From Brevinema_A sp051649605 (GTDB lineage: Bacteria; Spirochaetota; Brevinematia; Brevinematales; Brevinemataceae), in the NCBI GenBank assembly GCA_051649605.1, contig JBOFHK010000002.1, positions 124,001 to 188,000 on the forward strand: a stretch of DNA of 64,000 nucleotides, given 5' to 3'. The translations under genes were made by a program, and so were the position numbers. Below the pieces are notes generated by a model that did not search any database, was not told where the DNA came from, and worked only from the letters and a program-made list of their open reading frames with translations. Shown here in pieces: positions 54,261 to 63,295 of the stretch (position 1 is the first letter of the stretch; every line of letters begins with the position of its first letter).

Positions 54261-55319
54261 ATGCATCCAAAAGCCAGCGAAAAATTGAACGTTATTCAAG
54301 AATTAGATCAAAAACTGGCAACGCTCAATCCTTCAGATAGAGAATTTGGCAAAATAGCAAAAGAACGTGCAAGCTACGACGAATTTCTTACCAAACATAC
54401 AGAGTATGAAACTATCGAACAATCTATTACAGAATACGAAGAATGGCTTAACTCTTCAGATCAAGAATTAAAATCGCTTGCCAAAGAAGAACTACCCAAC
54501 TTAAAAGAAAGTTTAGCACAATTATACCAAGAAGTGCTCGTACTATTGATTCCCCCAGATTTAATGAAAAATAAAGATGCCCTCGTCGAAATACGAGGAG
54601 GGGCGGGCGGAGATGAGGCTGCCTTATTTGCAGGTGATCTTTTCCGTATGTACTCGCGTTATGCCGAAAGTTGTCGTTGGAAGATCGAGGTTCTCTCTTC
54701 GAGTGAAGCAGGAGTTGGTGGTTATAAAGAAATTATCTTTACTGTTAGCGGAAAAAACGTATACGGTACACTCAAATTAGAAAGTGGTGTCCACCGAGTC
54801 CAACGTGTTCCTGTTACCGAATCTGGAGGACGTGTTCACACTTCAACAGCTTCTGTTGCTGTTCTTCCTCAAACAGATGAAACTGATATTACTATTGATG
54901 AAAAAGATCTTAAAATTGATGTTTACCGTGCCAGTGGTGCGGGAGGACAACATGTGAACAAAACAGAATCAGCGGTTCGTATTACACACTTCCCATCAGG
55001 ATTGGTAGTAACATGTCAGGATGGACGCTCTCAGATTCAAAATAAAGCGTCTGCAATGATGGTTTTACAATCCCGTCTCTATGATATGGAAATGCAAAAA
55101 CGACAAAATGAAGAATCCGAAAAACGAAAAGCTCAAATTGGATCAGGAGATCGCTCTGAAAAAATACGTACCTATAATTTTCAAGAAAATCGTGTTACAG
55201 ATCATCGAATCAAACTCACCCTTCACAAACTAGATACAATTTTAGCAGGTGATTTAGAAGAATTACTCCATAATTTGGCACACAGTCAAGAACTACTCCT
55301 TTTAGAAACATTAAATTAA
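54261..55319 (+). CDS. prfA: Peptide chain release factor 1
   Basis: Terminates translation at UAA and UAG. 352 residues. The GGQ catalytic loop is at 228-230 (GAGGQHVNKTESAVR). The N-terminal coiled domain is followed by IRGGAGGDEAALFAGDLFRMY. Its presence means TAG is read as a stop here, which matters for the amber codon in rbsA. prmC does not follow. Confidence 0.96.
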   Translation: MHPKASEKLNVIQELDQKLATLNPSDREFGKIAKERASYDEFLTKHTEYETIEQSITEYEEWLNSSDQELKSLAKEELPNLKESLAQLYQEVLVLLIPPDLMKNKDALVEIRGGAGGDEAALFAGDLFRMYSRYAESCRWKIEVLSSSEAGVGGYKEIIFTVSGKNVYGTLKLESGVHRVQRVPVTESGGRVHTSTASVAVLPQTDETDITIDEKDLKIDVYRASGAGGQHVNKTESAVRITHFPSGLVVTCQDGRSQIQNKASAMMVLQSRLYDMEMQKRQNEESEKRKAQIGSGDRSEKIRTYNFQENRVTDHRIKLTLHKLDTILAGDLEELLHNLAHSQELLLLETLN

Positions 55320-55415
55320 ACCCTTAGTTAAACATATTATTATATTAAAATATTTGATCAGGTATTGTATTTTGAGACATCATCAGATTAGGTTCTCAAA
55401 ATAACGGAGATTACA

Positions 55416-55796
55416 ATGATTATAGAACATATTGCCCTGTGGACAAATAATTTAGAGCAAAGTAAAGATTTTTATTGCCATTTTTTTGGGGGAACTGCCA
55501 ATCAAAAATATACAAACCCTACCAAAAAATTTGAATCCTACTTCATTACTTTTGATTCTGGTTGTCGTTTAGAAATTATGACCATTATTAATTTACAAGA
55601 AGCACATCCTAATAAAAGTATTGGTCTTGCTCATTTTACTCTAAAAGTAGAAAATAAACAAAAAGTTGATGAGTTGACAGAATATTTAAGAACCTGTGGA
55701 GTTGTCGTTTTTGGAGAACCAAGGATTACAGGAGATGGTTATTACGAAAGCGTTGTATTAGATCCTGACGGCAATCAGATAGAAATTACCGCTTGA
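55416..55796 (+). CDS. VOC-superfamily protein (glyoxalase I-like)
   Basis: 126 residues. The four metal-ligand positions of glyoxalase I-type proteins are present: H5 (IIEHIALW), a Glu in RLEIM, His in LAHFTLKV, Glu in NQIEITA, plus the DPDGN turn. Could be lactoylglutathione lyase or another vicinal-oxygen-chelate enzyme; substrate unknown. Confidence 0.85.
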   Translation: MIIEHIALWTNNLEQSKDFYCHFFGGTANQKYTNPTKKFESYFITFDSGCRLEIMTIINLQEAHPNKSIGLAHFTLKVENKQKVDELTEYLRTCGVVVFGEPRITGDGYYESVVLDPDGNQIEITA

Positions 55797-55865
55797 GGTT
55801 CACCCACTTATTGTACAGTAAGATTACCAAAGCGTTACCTAAACAGTAATCAAATAGAAGATAAT

Positions 55866-56519
55866 TTAGGAATCGGTAGCTTGCTTTAAAGCAAGTATTT
55901 TTTCTCTATTTTTTTGTAATTTATCTAGCATTTTTTGATAGATTTCTTCAAAATCATAAGGATCATTCGTAAGAGTATAAATTTTTTGATCAAAATCAAT
56001 GAGGCTTTGGTCTCTATTGGGATTCAATTCACCAATAATGTTACGGGCTTTTTGAGCTTCTTCCATTGCTTTTCTTCGATAGATTAGTGCAGATTTAAAA
56101 TAAAATTCTGCAATATCGTAGCCATCAAGATACTCTTTATAAAAATCATCATTATAAAAATAAACATTTTCTTTATAAAAAAGACGCCCGTATTGAATAT
56201 ATTCATCAGCAAGCCGTTGATTGAGATGAGCATTGACAGCAAACTGATATTTTTGATAAAGTGTCTCATCTGTTACCCGAATTAATGCTTTAATAGGATA
56301 ATCAAAAGGCATCACCAAAGCAAGCTCTAAAAAATAAATATTACGGGCAATAGCATCTTGACGTTCGTTTTGATTAAGCGTTAATGAGTCTATTTTGATT
56401 AAATCTTCTTTGGTATCCAATTTTTTTGGGACAGGCAAAACCATAAATTGAGATACTTGAGCATAAGTAAGATCACTGCACCCGAGTAAGAAAGAAAATA
56501 ATATTAGGAATAATTTCAT
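55866..56519 (-). CDS. Lipoprotein, helical (TPR-like), unknown function
   Basis: 217 residues starting MKLFLILFSFLLGCS with lipobox Cys14. The mature protein is helical and rich in Tyr, Lys and Asp, with a YIQYGRLFYKENVYFYNDDFY stretch that looks like TPR-type helices. The start codon overlaps the divergent rluD start by two bases (56518-56519), and no ribosome site is visible before it. Confidence 0.75.
   Translation of the reverse strand: MKLFLILFSFLLGCSDLTYAQVSQFMVLPVPKKLDTKEDLIKIDSLTLNQNERQDAIARNIYFLELALVMPFDYPIKALIRVTDETLYQKYQFAVNAHLNQRLADEYIQYGRLFYKENVYFYNDDFYKEYLDGYDIAEFYFKSALIYRRKAMEEAQKARNIIGELNPNRDQSLIDFDQKIYTLTNDPYDFEEIYQKMLDKLQKNREKILALKQATDS
55880..55903 (+). terminator. Terminator of the VOC gene, inside the convergent lipoprotein gene
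   Basis: 16-bp palindrome 55880-55895 followed on the plus strand by TATTTTTT. It lies in the last codons of the minus-strand gene that ends at 55866. Confidence 0.6.
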
Positions 56520-57468
56520 GTTATCACTATCGGAATTTCGAGAAAAATATAAAGATTTTCACCATCTTCACTTTATTACTGAAGAAAATCTTGTTGGAAT
56601 TCGTTTGGACACGGCCTTAACAGGTCAAGAACCCTCTCTGTCGCGTAGTGCTTTAAAAAACTTAGATCATGTGATTCTTGTTAATCAACAAGAGAAAAAA
56701 TTCTCTTATCGATTAAAATTAGGTGATCATATCGAATGTTATTGGTCTTTTAAAACGGAGATTGATTTTTCGGCCGAAAAAATAGAGTTTCCTATTATTT
56801 ACCAAGATGATGATCTGATGATTATTGATAAACCTTGGGGATTAGTTGTCCATCCAGCAAAAGGTCATGAGTCTGGTACTTTAGCAAACGGTATTCTTTA
56901 TCATCTACAAGAACAAAATATTGATGAGGAATTTGGAGAAGAAGGACGTATTGGTATCGTTCATCGGTTGGACAAAGATACAAGAGGGTTGATGATTATT
57001 GCTCTTAATGACAAAACAGCACGAGCCTTAAGTGAAGCCTTCAAAAATCGTGAAATCACTAAAGTTTATAAAGCCATTGTTAAGGGGATTACCCCAGAGC
57101 ATGGTACCTTTGAAGGAGCAATCGGTAGATCCCCTAAAGATAGAAAAAAAATGGCTGTAGTAAAACATGGTGGTAGGGATGCACGAACCGACTTCAAAGT
57201 ACTTCAATATTTTAAAGAACACACTTTGCTTGCCTGTAAATTATTTACTGGACGTACTCATCAGATCCGAGTCCATTTTTCCCATGCTAGCTATCCTATT
57301 TTAAACGACAAATTGTATTCTCGACAGCATGTACACCTACCAGGGATGGCATTAATTGCTTGTCATCTGGCTTTTAAGCACCCTGCAACAGGTGAACATC
57401 TTTCTTTTACCCTACCTGATCCTCCAGCATTTAGAGAATTAATACAAAGTTTGGAACAAAAAAAATAA
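56518..57468 (+). CDS. rluD: Ribosomal large subunit pseudouridine synthase (RluD-like)
   Basis: 316 residues. An S4-like N-terminal part (SRSALKNLDHVILVN) is followed by the RluA-family catalytic domain with D152 in VHRLDKDTRG, DKPWGLVVHPAKGH and LFTGRTHQIRVHFSH. Modifies 23S rRNA uridines; the exact site is by homology. AGGA nine bases upstream. It starts divergently on top of the lipoprotein's start codon. Confidence 0.92.
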   Translation: MLSLSEFREKYKDFHHLHFITEENLVGIRLDTALTGQEPSLSRSALKNLDHVILVNQQEKKFSYRLKLGDHIECYWSFKTEIDFSAEKIEFPIIYQDDDLMIIDKPWGLVVHPAKGHESGTLANGILYHLQEQNIDEEFGEEGRIGIVHRLDKDTRGLMIIALNDKTARALSEAFKNREITKVYKAIVKGITPEHGTFEGAIGRSPKDRKKMAVVKHGGRDARTDFKVLQYFKEHTLLACKLFTGRTHQIRVHFSHASYPILNDKLYSRQHVHLPGMALIACHLAFKHPATGEHLSFTLPDPPAFRELIQSLEQKK

Positions 57469-57501
57469 AAATTTCTTATTTTTGAATTTAGGATTGAAAA
57501 A

Positions 57502-58308
57502 GTGATTAATCCCAGAAAATTTGCCTTATTAGGTACGAAACAAAAAATTTATAAGATTGCTGCAACAATTAGAAATATAGAAATCTCTTTAAAACAAGGA
57601 CAAACACTTAATATCCAAGAAACTCTCGCCTACACAGAGGTAATTAAAAACCAAGAGGGACAAAAAATCTTACGAACGGTGCAAATTATTGATTCTATTA
57701 GAGATATTCAAACGATAGCATCAGTATCCGAGCAGGCAAAATTATTAAATTTTGCCTACCATGATCTTTTAGATATTTTAGACCAAAAAGCAGATGAAGA
57801 TAAAAAATTTTCCTTTATGCAGTTTGATGACCTTAATAAAGAAGCAACTCGTTATCCTTGGATCGGTATTTTAGATAATCTCCGCTCTCCAATGAATGTA
57901 GGAACAATTTTTAGATCGGCCGATGGTTTTGGGACAGGGGAATTATTCTTAACAGGGATTACTCCCTATCCACCTAATACCAAAGTGACACGCACCGCCT
58001 TAGGGGCAGAAGAGTTTGTCCCTTTCCGCTATTTTAATACAACAGAAGAAGCAATCCACCAAGCTCGAAAAGAAAACTATAAAATTATTGCTTTAGAAGT
58101 CGCTGCACCTTCTAAAGAATTGTCAGAAATAGAAAACTTCCAACAATGTGCATTCATTTTTGGTAACGAAGAATTTGGTATTACTTCATCTATTTTAGAA
58201 ATATGTGATGAAATTATTAGATTACCTTTAGTTGGTAAAAAAAATTCTATTAATGTTGGTAATGTTTTTAGTATTGTTGCTCATCATATTACCAATAACA
58301 TAGCATAA
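57502..58308 (+). CDS. SpoU/TrmH-family 2'-O-RNA methyltransferase
   Basis: 268 residues from a GTG start with AGGA upstream. The three SPOUT motifs are clear: DNLRSPMNVGTIFRSADGFG, FIFGNEEFGI and LPLVGKKNSINVGNVFSI, forming the knotted SAM site. The N-terminal 115 residues are unlike the standard L30e-like substrate domain. Target is probably rRNA or tRNA. Follows rluD by 33 bp, giving an RNA-modification pair. Confidence 0.9.
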   Translation: MINPRKFALLGTKQKIYKIAATIRNIEISLKQGQTLNIQETLAYTEVIKNQEGQKILRTVQIIDSIRDIQTIASVSEQAKLLNFAYHDLLDILDQKADEDKKFSFMQFDDLNKEATRYPWIGILDNLRSPMNVGTIFRSADGFGTGELFLTGITPYPPNTKVTRTALGAEEFVPFRYFNTTEEAIHQARKENYKIIALEVAAPSKELSEIENFQQCAFIFGNEEFGITSSILEICDEIIRLPLVGKKNSINVGNVFSIVAHHITNNIA

Positions 58309-58330
58309 AAAAAAAGAAAGAGAGGATTTT

Positions 58331-59335
58331 ATGATTATTTTATTGTTACTATTCCCAATATTTATTTTCTCTAATATCAACCAAGATTTTTTATCAAGTT
58401 TGGCCGTAGGTAATCCAAAAAAAATTCAAGCTTTTATCGATAAGGGTGTAGATATCAATATGATCGACCCTACCACAGGGTACACTCCCCTGATGATTAC
58501 CCTCAAAGAAGGAAATATTCCGATCGCCCAACTCTTATTACAACATCATGCCAATCCTAATATTGTTTCTTCCGATAGTAATACAGCACTTATATTTGCT
58601 GCACAATATGGGCATTGGAGAGTAATTGACTCTTTACTGGATTCTAAAGCTAATATCCATTTTACTAATCAAGAAGGTAATGCCCTAAATTATGCCGCTC
58701 GTTATGGATTACAGCGTATTGTTCCACTCTTGGTGGAACGAGGGATAACAATCAACCATCAAAATAGTTATGGTGAAACTCCTTTACTCCAAGCAGCTAA
58801 AAATGGATTTGATAAAACAGTAGATTATTTATTAAAAAAACAAGCAAAAATTGATATTCCAGACCAGTTTGGTTATTCTGCATTGTATTATGCCGTCAAA
58901 AAAGATCAACTCAAAGTTATCCGTTTATTAATTAATCACGACGCAGGTTATCAAGCAAACGATTCTGAGGGGAATTCTTTATTAATACTTGCGGCCAAAT
59001 GTGGAAGTATCAAAGCTCTCAAGTTTTTGATTAGTCTTCAAGTAGACATAAATAGTATTAATGATATAGGAGATAATGCTCTTTTACAAGCATCTTTATA
59101 CAATCAAGTTACTAGTACTGATCTTCTACTAAAAAATGGCTCTCCTATTAACCATACTAATAATAATGGATGTACCGCCCTACATATTGCTAGTTTTTAT
59201 GAATTTGAATCCCTTGCGATCCTTCTCATCAAATATCATGCTAACCCTCGTATACTCAATAATAATAATATAAGCCCCTTAGATCTTGTAACAGAAAGAA
59301 GAAACCGCATTTTAATCGACTTATTTACCAAATAA
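58331..59335 (+). CDS. Secreted ankyrin-repeat protein
   Basis: 334 residues with a signal peptide (MIILLLLFPIFIFSNINQ) and eight to nine ankyrin repeats of about 33 residues (TGYTPLMITLKEGNIPIAQL, NTALIFAAQYGHWRVIDSLL, and so on). Ankyrin repeats mediate protein binding; the periplasmic or surface location suggests a host- or envelope-facing role, which is inference. GAGAGG ribosome site, terminator downstream. Confidence 0.88.
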   Translation: MIILLLLFPIFIFSNINQDFLSSLAVGNPKKIQAFIDKGVDINMIDPTTGYTPLMITLKEGNIPIAQLLLQHHANPNIVSSDSNTALIFAAQYGHWRVIDSLLDSKANIHFTNQEGNALNYAARYGLQRIVPLLVERGITINHQNSYGETPLLQAAKNGFDKTVDYLLKKQAKIDIPDQFGYSALYYAVKKDQLKVIRLLINHDAGYQANDSEGNSLLILAAKCGSIKALKFLISLQVDINSINDIGDNALLQASLYNQVTSTDLLLKNGSPINHTNNNGCTALHIASFYEFESLAILLIKYHANPRILNNNNISPLDLVTERRNRILIDLFTK

Positions 59336-59367
59336 AAAAACTTCCGAAATAATCGGAAGTTTTTATT
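59334..59367 (+). terminator. Bidirectional terminator between the ankyrin and lipoprotein genes
   Basis: 12-bp perfect stem (59336-59347 with 59353-59364), 5-base loop, with A and T runs on the two sides. Confidence 0.9.
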
Positions 59368-59368
59368 G

Positions 59369-59956
59369 TTATTTATTGGTGGATAATAAGTATTTTTCTG
59401 TATCCAAAAACTCAGCAAGTGTTGGATTTTTCATAATCTTTTGTAACTGTGCTGTCGCTTCGTTTTTGGTATCTCCTTCAACAATATAGAGATTATATTC
59501 ATCTTTTAACCAATAACCTTTGTATTCACGATCACCATCTAAGAAGTGATGTAGAGCAACAACTGCATTGCGTAAATCCAAAACTCCATTGGCAGTAACA
59601 TCAGTAATATCTGTTAAGGCACTAAAATCATCATCATCAATTTTTTCCATAATACCATTTTCGATTTCTCGATCGACTACAGAGGAATCCTTATTAAAGA
59701 TCACCAATTTAGTTTCTGTTTCCAATTTCCCATCATCAAACTCTTCTTCCGTTTGATACCAAACAGTATCATATAATCGTTCGATAAGATTATATTCTGT
59801 GGTATTCCGTTGTCGGAAAGAAGTTGTATTGAGATTTCTCCCTTCTCTTATTAATTTATCCGTACTAGGGATATTTTTGGTCAAAATCTTTTCCGTTGGT
59901 GTCTTATTGTCTAAACTAGAACATGATACCAACAAAAATAATATCAAAAATTTCAT
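59369..59956 (-). CDS. Lipoprotein of unknown function
   Basis: 195 residues starting MKFLILFLLVSCSSLDNK with lipobox Cys12 and AAGGAG eight bases upstream. The mature part is acidic and contains a DDDDFSALTDITDVTANGVL-like segment that recalls dockerin or lipocalin-like turns only weakly. Unknown. Confidence 0.75.
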   Translation of the reverse strand: MKFLILFLLVSCSSLDNKTPTEKILTKNIPSTDKLIREGRNLNTTSFRQRNTTEYNLIERLYDTVWYQTEEEFDDGKLETETKLVIFNKDSSVVDREIENGIMEKIDDDDFSALTDITDVTANGVLDLRNAVVALHHFLDGDREYKGYWLKDEYNLYIVEGDTKNEATAQLQKIMKNPTLAEFLDTEKYLLSTNK

Positions 59957-60147
59957 CCATGGCTCCTTTATAAATTTTTTCTTAAAGATTTACTTCTTTT
60001 ATAAGATATAATATAATATATCTATTGTTGTTAGAGATACTAACTGAGAATTTGATTATATTTATTTTAATAGTATAACACAATGTTACAAAAAACAAAA
60101 ATTCTCCATAGTTTAATAACAAAAACTACCATAAGTAGGTTAAATAG

Positions 60148-60702
60148 ATGGATATTCAAGATTATATTCGAGAACTTCTCTACTGGAATAAGACACATAA
60201 TCTCATCTCAAAAAAAGAAATTTCTAACTTAGAAGAGCATATTCAAGATTCGCTTTCTCTTTATGAACATATTCTCAAAAGTCAATACAAAAAAGTTATT
60301 GATATTGGTTCGGGAGGCGGATTCCCTATTATCCCTCTTGCTTTTTGGAGTAGACAAGAAAATTTAGATATAAATTTTACAGCAACTGATATTGTAGAAA
60401 AAAAGTTATCTTTCTTAAGGTGGTGTAATGCGAAATTTACTTTGAATATGATAATTGAAAATTTGAATGGCAAGATCGTTTTGGAGCAAAAAGCATTGAT
60501 TATTAGTAGAGCGTTTTCCTCTATTAAAAATATTTTGTCATGGAGGAATACCCACGCACCTCTATGTAAAGAGTTTTATCTCCTAAAAGGGCATAGCGTA
60601 TTGGAAGAATTAGAAGAAGCAAACATCGCCTCTTATGAATTAATCAATAATCCCCGTGGATTTATCGTAAAATTTATCAATAACCCAAATGAGGAGCAAT
60701 AA
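60148..60702 (+). CDS. rsmG: 16S rRNA (guanine-527-N7) methyltransferase
   Basis: 184 residues, a little short for the family. The SAM motif VIDIGSGGGFPIIPLAF is at 50-66, and the conserved HIQDSLSLYEH and SRAFSSIKNILSW are present. The usual genomic neighbour mnmG is not seen. The 3' end overlaps a small minus-strand gene by 26 bp. Confidence 0.92.
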   Translation: MDIQDYIRELLYWNKTHNLISKKEISNLEEHIQDSLSLYEHILKSQYKKVIDIGSGGGFPIIPLAFWSRQENLDINFTATDIVEKKLSFLRWCNAKFTLNMIIENLNGKIVLEQKALIISRAFSSIKNILSWRNTHAPLCKEFYLLKGHSVLEELEEANIASYELINNPRGFIVKFINNPNEEQ

Positions 60703-60850
60703 TGGCGTACATCAAATCCCGTAGAAAGTTATACAAACTGACCATCATACTAGGGAAGAAATAGTAGAGTAATCCTATTAAAATAATAGCTACAAGGCAT
60801 TCTGTACACAATAAGGTATATCGGAGTTTTTTTAACGTTGGTTGATTCAT
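60677..60850 (-). CDS. Small membrane protein, 57 residues
   Basis: A short frame with a perfect AGGAGG six bases before its ATG at 60850. It encodes a basic start (MNQPTLKKLRY), one strongly hydrophobic helix (LVAIILIGLLYYFF) and an amphipathic end. An AT-rich region with TATAAT-like boxes lies upstream. The ribosome site and hydrophobic profile support a real gene. Function unknown. Confidence 0.55.
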   Translation of the reverse strand: MNQPTLKKLRYTLLCTECLVAIILIGLLYYFFPSMMVSLYNFLRDLMYAIIAPHLGY

Positions 60851-60981
60851 GATAGACCTCCTATAATATTATATACTTCATTATAATACAAATAGATTTT
60901 TATTCAAGTACTATTTTGTTATTGGTAAAAAATCTTTTAAATCGTTGATAAACAACAAAATAACAAAAATAAGGGTTTCTT

Positions 60982-61554
60982 ATGAACAATATTATCCTAG
61001 CTTCAGGTTCAGAAGGGCGGAGAGAGTTATTTAATCAAGAGTTTGGTGATCATTTTATTGTTTATACTTCTGGGATCTCCGAAGAGGGATTAGAAGATCT
61101 CCAAGCCCAAGAGATCGTTACTCAACTTGCTCAACGAAAAAGTCTTACTGCCATAAAAAAATTCCCTAATGATTTTATTTTTGCTTTTGATACGATTGTA
61201 GTTTGCGAAAATAAAATTTTGGGTAAACCTTCTACTATTACAGAAGCTCAAGAAATGTTGAATTTTCTCAACAACAAAAAACAGTTTGTCTGGACAGGTT
61301 ATGCCTTTTATTATCAGGATGCTCATTATTACGGTGCTGTATCTTCCGAACTTATTCTCACTATATCTAATCAGGAAATCCAAGAATATATATCAAAATA
61401 TCCTGTAACTCTATTTGCTGGAGCTTATGCAGTGCAAAAAGAAGATACTAATATTACTATGATCTCTGGATCAATGGATATTGTTATTGGAGCCCCTATG
61501 AACCTCGTTAAAGAATTTCTCAATCAAAACAAAAATCCTACACTCAATCCATAA
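60982..61554 (+). CDS. maf: Maf-like nucleoside triphosphate pyrophosphatase
   Basis: 190 residues. N-terminal IILASGSEGRRELF, DFIFAFDTIVVCENKILGKP with the catalytic Asp, and YAVQKEDTNITMISGSMD near the end define Maf/YhdE. Cleaves non-canonical NTPs or dTTP/UTP. A 10-bp inverted repeat (60914-60923 with 60959-60968) lies just before the ribosome site. It overlaps the convergent beta-barrel gene by 31 bp. Confidence 0.92.
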   Translation: MNNIILASGSEGRRELFNQEFGDHFIVYTSGISEEGLEDLQAQEIVTQLAQRKSLTAIKKFPNDFIFAFDTIVVCENKILGKPSTITEAQEMLNFLNNKKQFVWTGYAFYYQDAHYYGAVSSELILTISNQEIQEYISKYPVTLFAGAYAVQKEDTNITMISGSMDIVIGAPMNLVKEFLNQNKNPTLNP

Positions 61555-62165
61555 ACCAAGGCTTGATCAAATCTTAGATCGTAAGGGTTAGGAATAATAA
61601 TATTATCAATCACCGTATCACCAAAATAAGAAAATGTCATCACATAACCTAAGCTAAAACCAAAAGTAACTGCAACGTATTTATGAAAATTAAACACCGC
61701 TTTTAATTCAAGCTCCGCTCCCAAATTGATAGGGCTATTAATATCAGTTGTGGTCATATCTTTCAAACGGGTTACCGAAGGGAGATCAATAGTCATTCCT
61801 CCATTTAATAATAGAGACCAGCCTGTACCTTTATCTTTATTAATCGTATTAAGGACACGACTCGAACCGCCAAGGAGTAAACCCCAACGAAATTCATTCA
61901 TGAAGTGTCCTACCCTTTGATTCTGGGTAAAAGGTACAGCAAAACGTAGCTGAAAATAAGAAGTATAACCTAATAATCCAAATCGTTTTTGGGGGTAAAA
62001 TTCAATCATCGTCAAACTATAGGCAAAATTCTTGTGGGAAGAACTCTCTACTGCACCGATATTATAATCACCCATAAATCGAGTTGCGACTCCTATTGTT
62101 CCAGGCTCGTAGGCAAAGATCGTGGTACAAAGAAATAGTAGCCACAATAAAAAATACTTAAACAT
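61524..62165 (-). CDS. Putative outer-membrane beta-barrel protein
   Basis: 213 residues from ATG 62165 (GAGGTG upstream). Signal peptide WLLFLCTTIFAYEPG. The mature protein shows alternating strands with many Gly, Tyr and Phe, and ends in phenylalanine (LSVGFLF), the typical C-terminal signature for outer-membrane insertion. About eight to ten strands are expected. Function unknown; small surface porin or structural OMP. Confidence 0.7.
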   Translation of the reverse strand: MFKYFLLWLLFLCTTIFAYEPGTIGVATRFMGDYNIGAVESSSHKNFAYSLTMIEFYPQKRFGLLGYTSYFQLRFAVPFTQNQRVGHFMNEFRWGLLLGGSSRVLNTINKDKGTGWSLLLNGGMTIDLPSVTRLKDMTTTDINSPINLGAELELKAVFNFHKYVAVTFGFSLGYVMTFSYFGDTVIDNIIIPNPYDLRFDQALVYGLSVGFLF

Positions 62166-62332
62166 AATAATCACCTCATCAAAAAATTATAACTATCTGC
62201 TTATAATAGAAAAATTTATTATAGAATAAATTTTTCTATATTACTTACGATATCAAAATATTACTTGTAGATAAGAGATAATCTATATCATAAAAATAGT
62301 AAAATAAAGAAACAGCGTCAAATTTTCTATAC

Positions 62333-62361
62333 TTGTATTTTTTCTATCTGTACGGTATAAT
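62333..62361 (+). promoter_or_regulatory. Promoter of the TPR-dprA operon
   Basis: TTGTAT (62333-62338), 17-bp spacer, TATAAT (62356-62361). Confidence 0.6.
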
Positions 62362-62380
62362 AAGGGGTCGAGGGAATATT

Positions 62381-63295
62381 ATGAAGACAAAAACATTATT
62401 ACTCATCACGATAGGGCTTGGTTTTTTCGTTGGTTATATCGTTGGGGCTTCGATGGATCCTATTGATCGAGCTATAAGAAAAGCTCACAAAATCAATCGT
62501 GCTAATCTTCGCGGTGTTTCTTCCTTAAGAGAGGGAGGGTCGTGGAATCTTTTTGGTATCTTTCAAAAAACTAAAACCCTTCAAGAAAAAGTTCAAACTG
62601 ATCTTGGATTTAGTAATCAATATATAACACGGATCAGTAATACCATCCAAAAAAAAGAAACTGCTATTGATATCCTAGAAGAAGTCAAAGAATTTATCGC
62701 TTTAGCAAAACAAGAAGTTTTTATCGATAACAGCCTACAAACATATTTGGTGTCCTTGGGGAAACTCCAACTAGAAAACGGAATGATTTTTAAATCCATT
62801 ACCAATCTACAAAAATCATACGAAATCAATCCTTATGATTCTTCTACTGCCTATTTATTGGCGATGTCCTACCTAGGGTTATATCAGATCCTCCCAGAAA
62901 GTTCAGACAAATCTCAAGCGGGAGAAAATGCCATACGATTTCTAAGACTAAGTTTGATTAGTCAACCCAATAATATTAATATTATACATGGATTGGCACT
63001 TATTTATACGGATCAAGGATTATATACTGATGCTAAGAATTTTTTTCTACAAATTTTAGACAAAAACCCAGAACATATTGATTCATTACTAGGACTCGCT
63101 CGGATCTATTATGATCAAGGAGATGTAGATCGTGCCCGTCGTCTTTATGAACAAACCGAAGCCTTGATTTTAGAATTAAAAAATCGTCGTAGTTTCTTAC
63201 GCCAAAAATTAAATATTGGAGTTTTAGACCAAAAACTAACCGTAATCCGAAACAACTTAGCAATTATTTACCAATCACAAGGGAATCCTTTATGA
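62381..63295 (+). CDS. Membrane-anchored TPR protein
   Basis: 304 residues from ATG 62381 (GAGGGA upstream); an upstream in-frame ATG at 62333 is inside the promoter and rejected. One N-terminal helix (LLLITIGLGFFVGYIVGA) is followed by a linker and about four TPR units (LALIYTDQGLYTDAKNFFLQ, GLARIYYDQGDVDRARRLYE). Its stop overlaps the dprA start. Role unknown. Confidence 0.78.
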   Translation: MKTKTLLLITIGLGFFVGYIVGASMDPIDRAIRKAHKINRANLRGVSSLREGGSWNLFGIFQKTKTLQEKVQTDLGFSNQYITRISNTIQKKETAIDILEEVKEFIALAKQEVFIDNSLQTYLVSLGKLQLENGMIFKSITNLQKSYEINPYDSSTAYLLAMSYLGLYQILPESSDKSQAGENAIRFLRLSLISQPNNINIIHGLALIYTDQGLYTDAKNFFLQILDKNPEHIDSLLGLARIYYDQGDVDRARRLYEQTEALILELKNRRSFLRQKLNIGVLDQKLTVIRNNLAIIYQSQGNPL

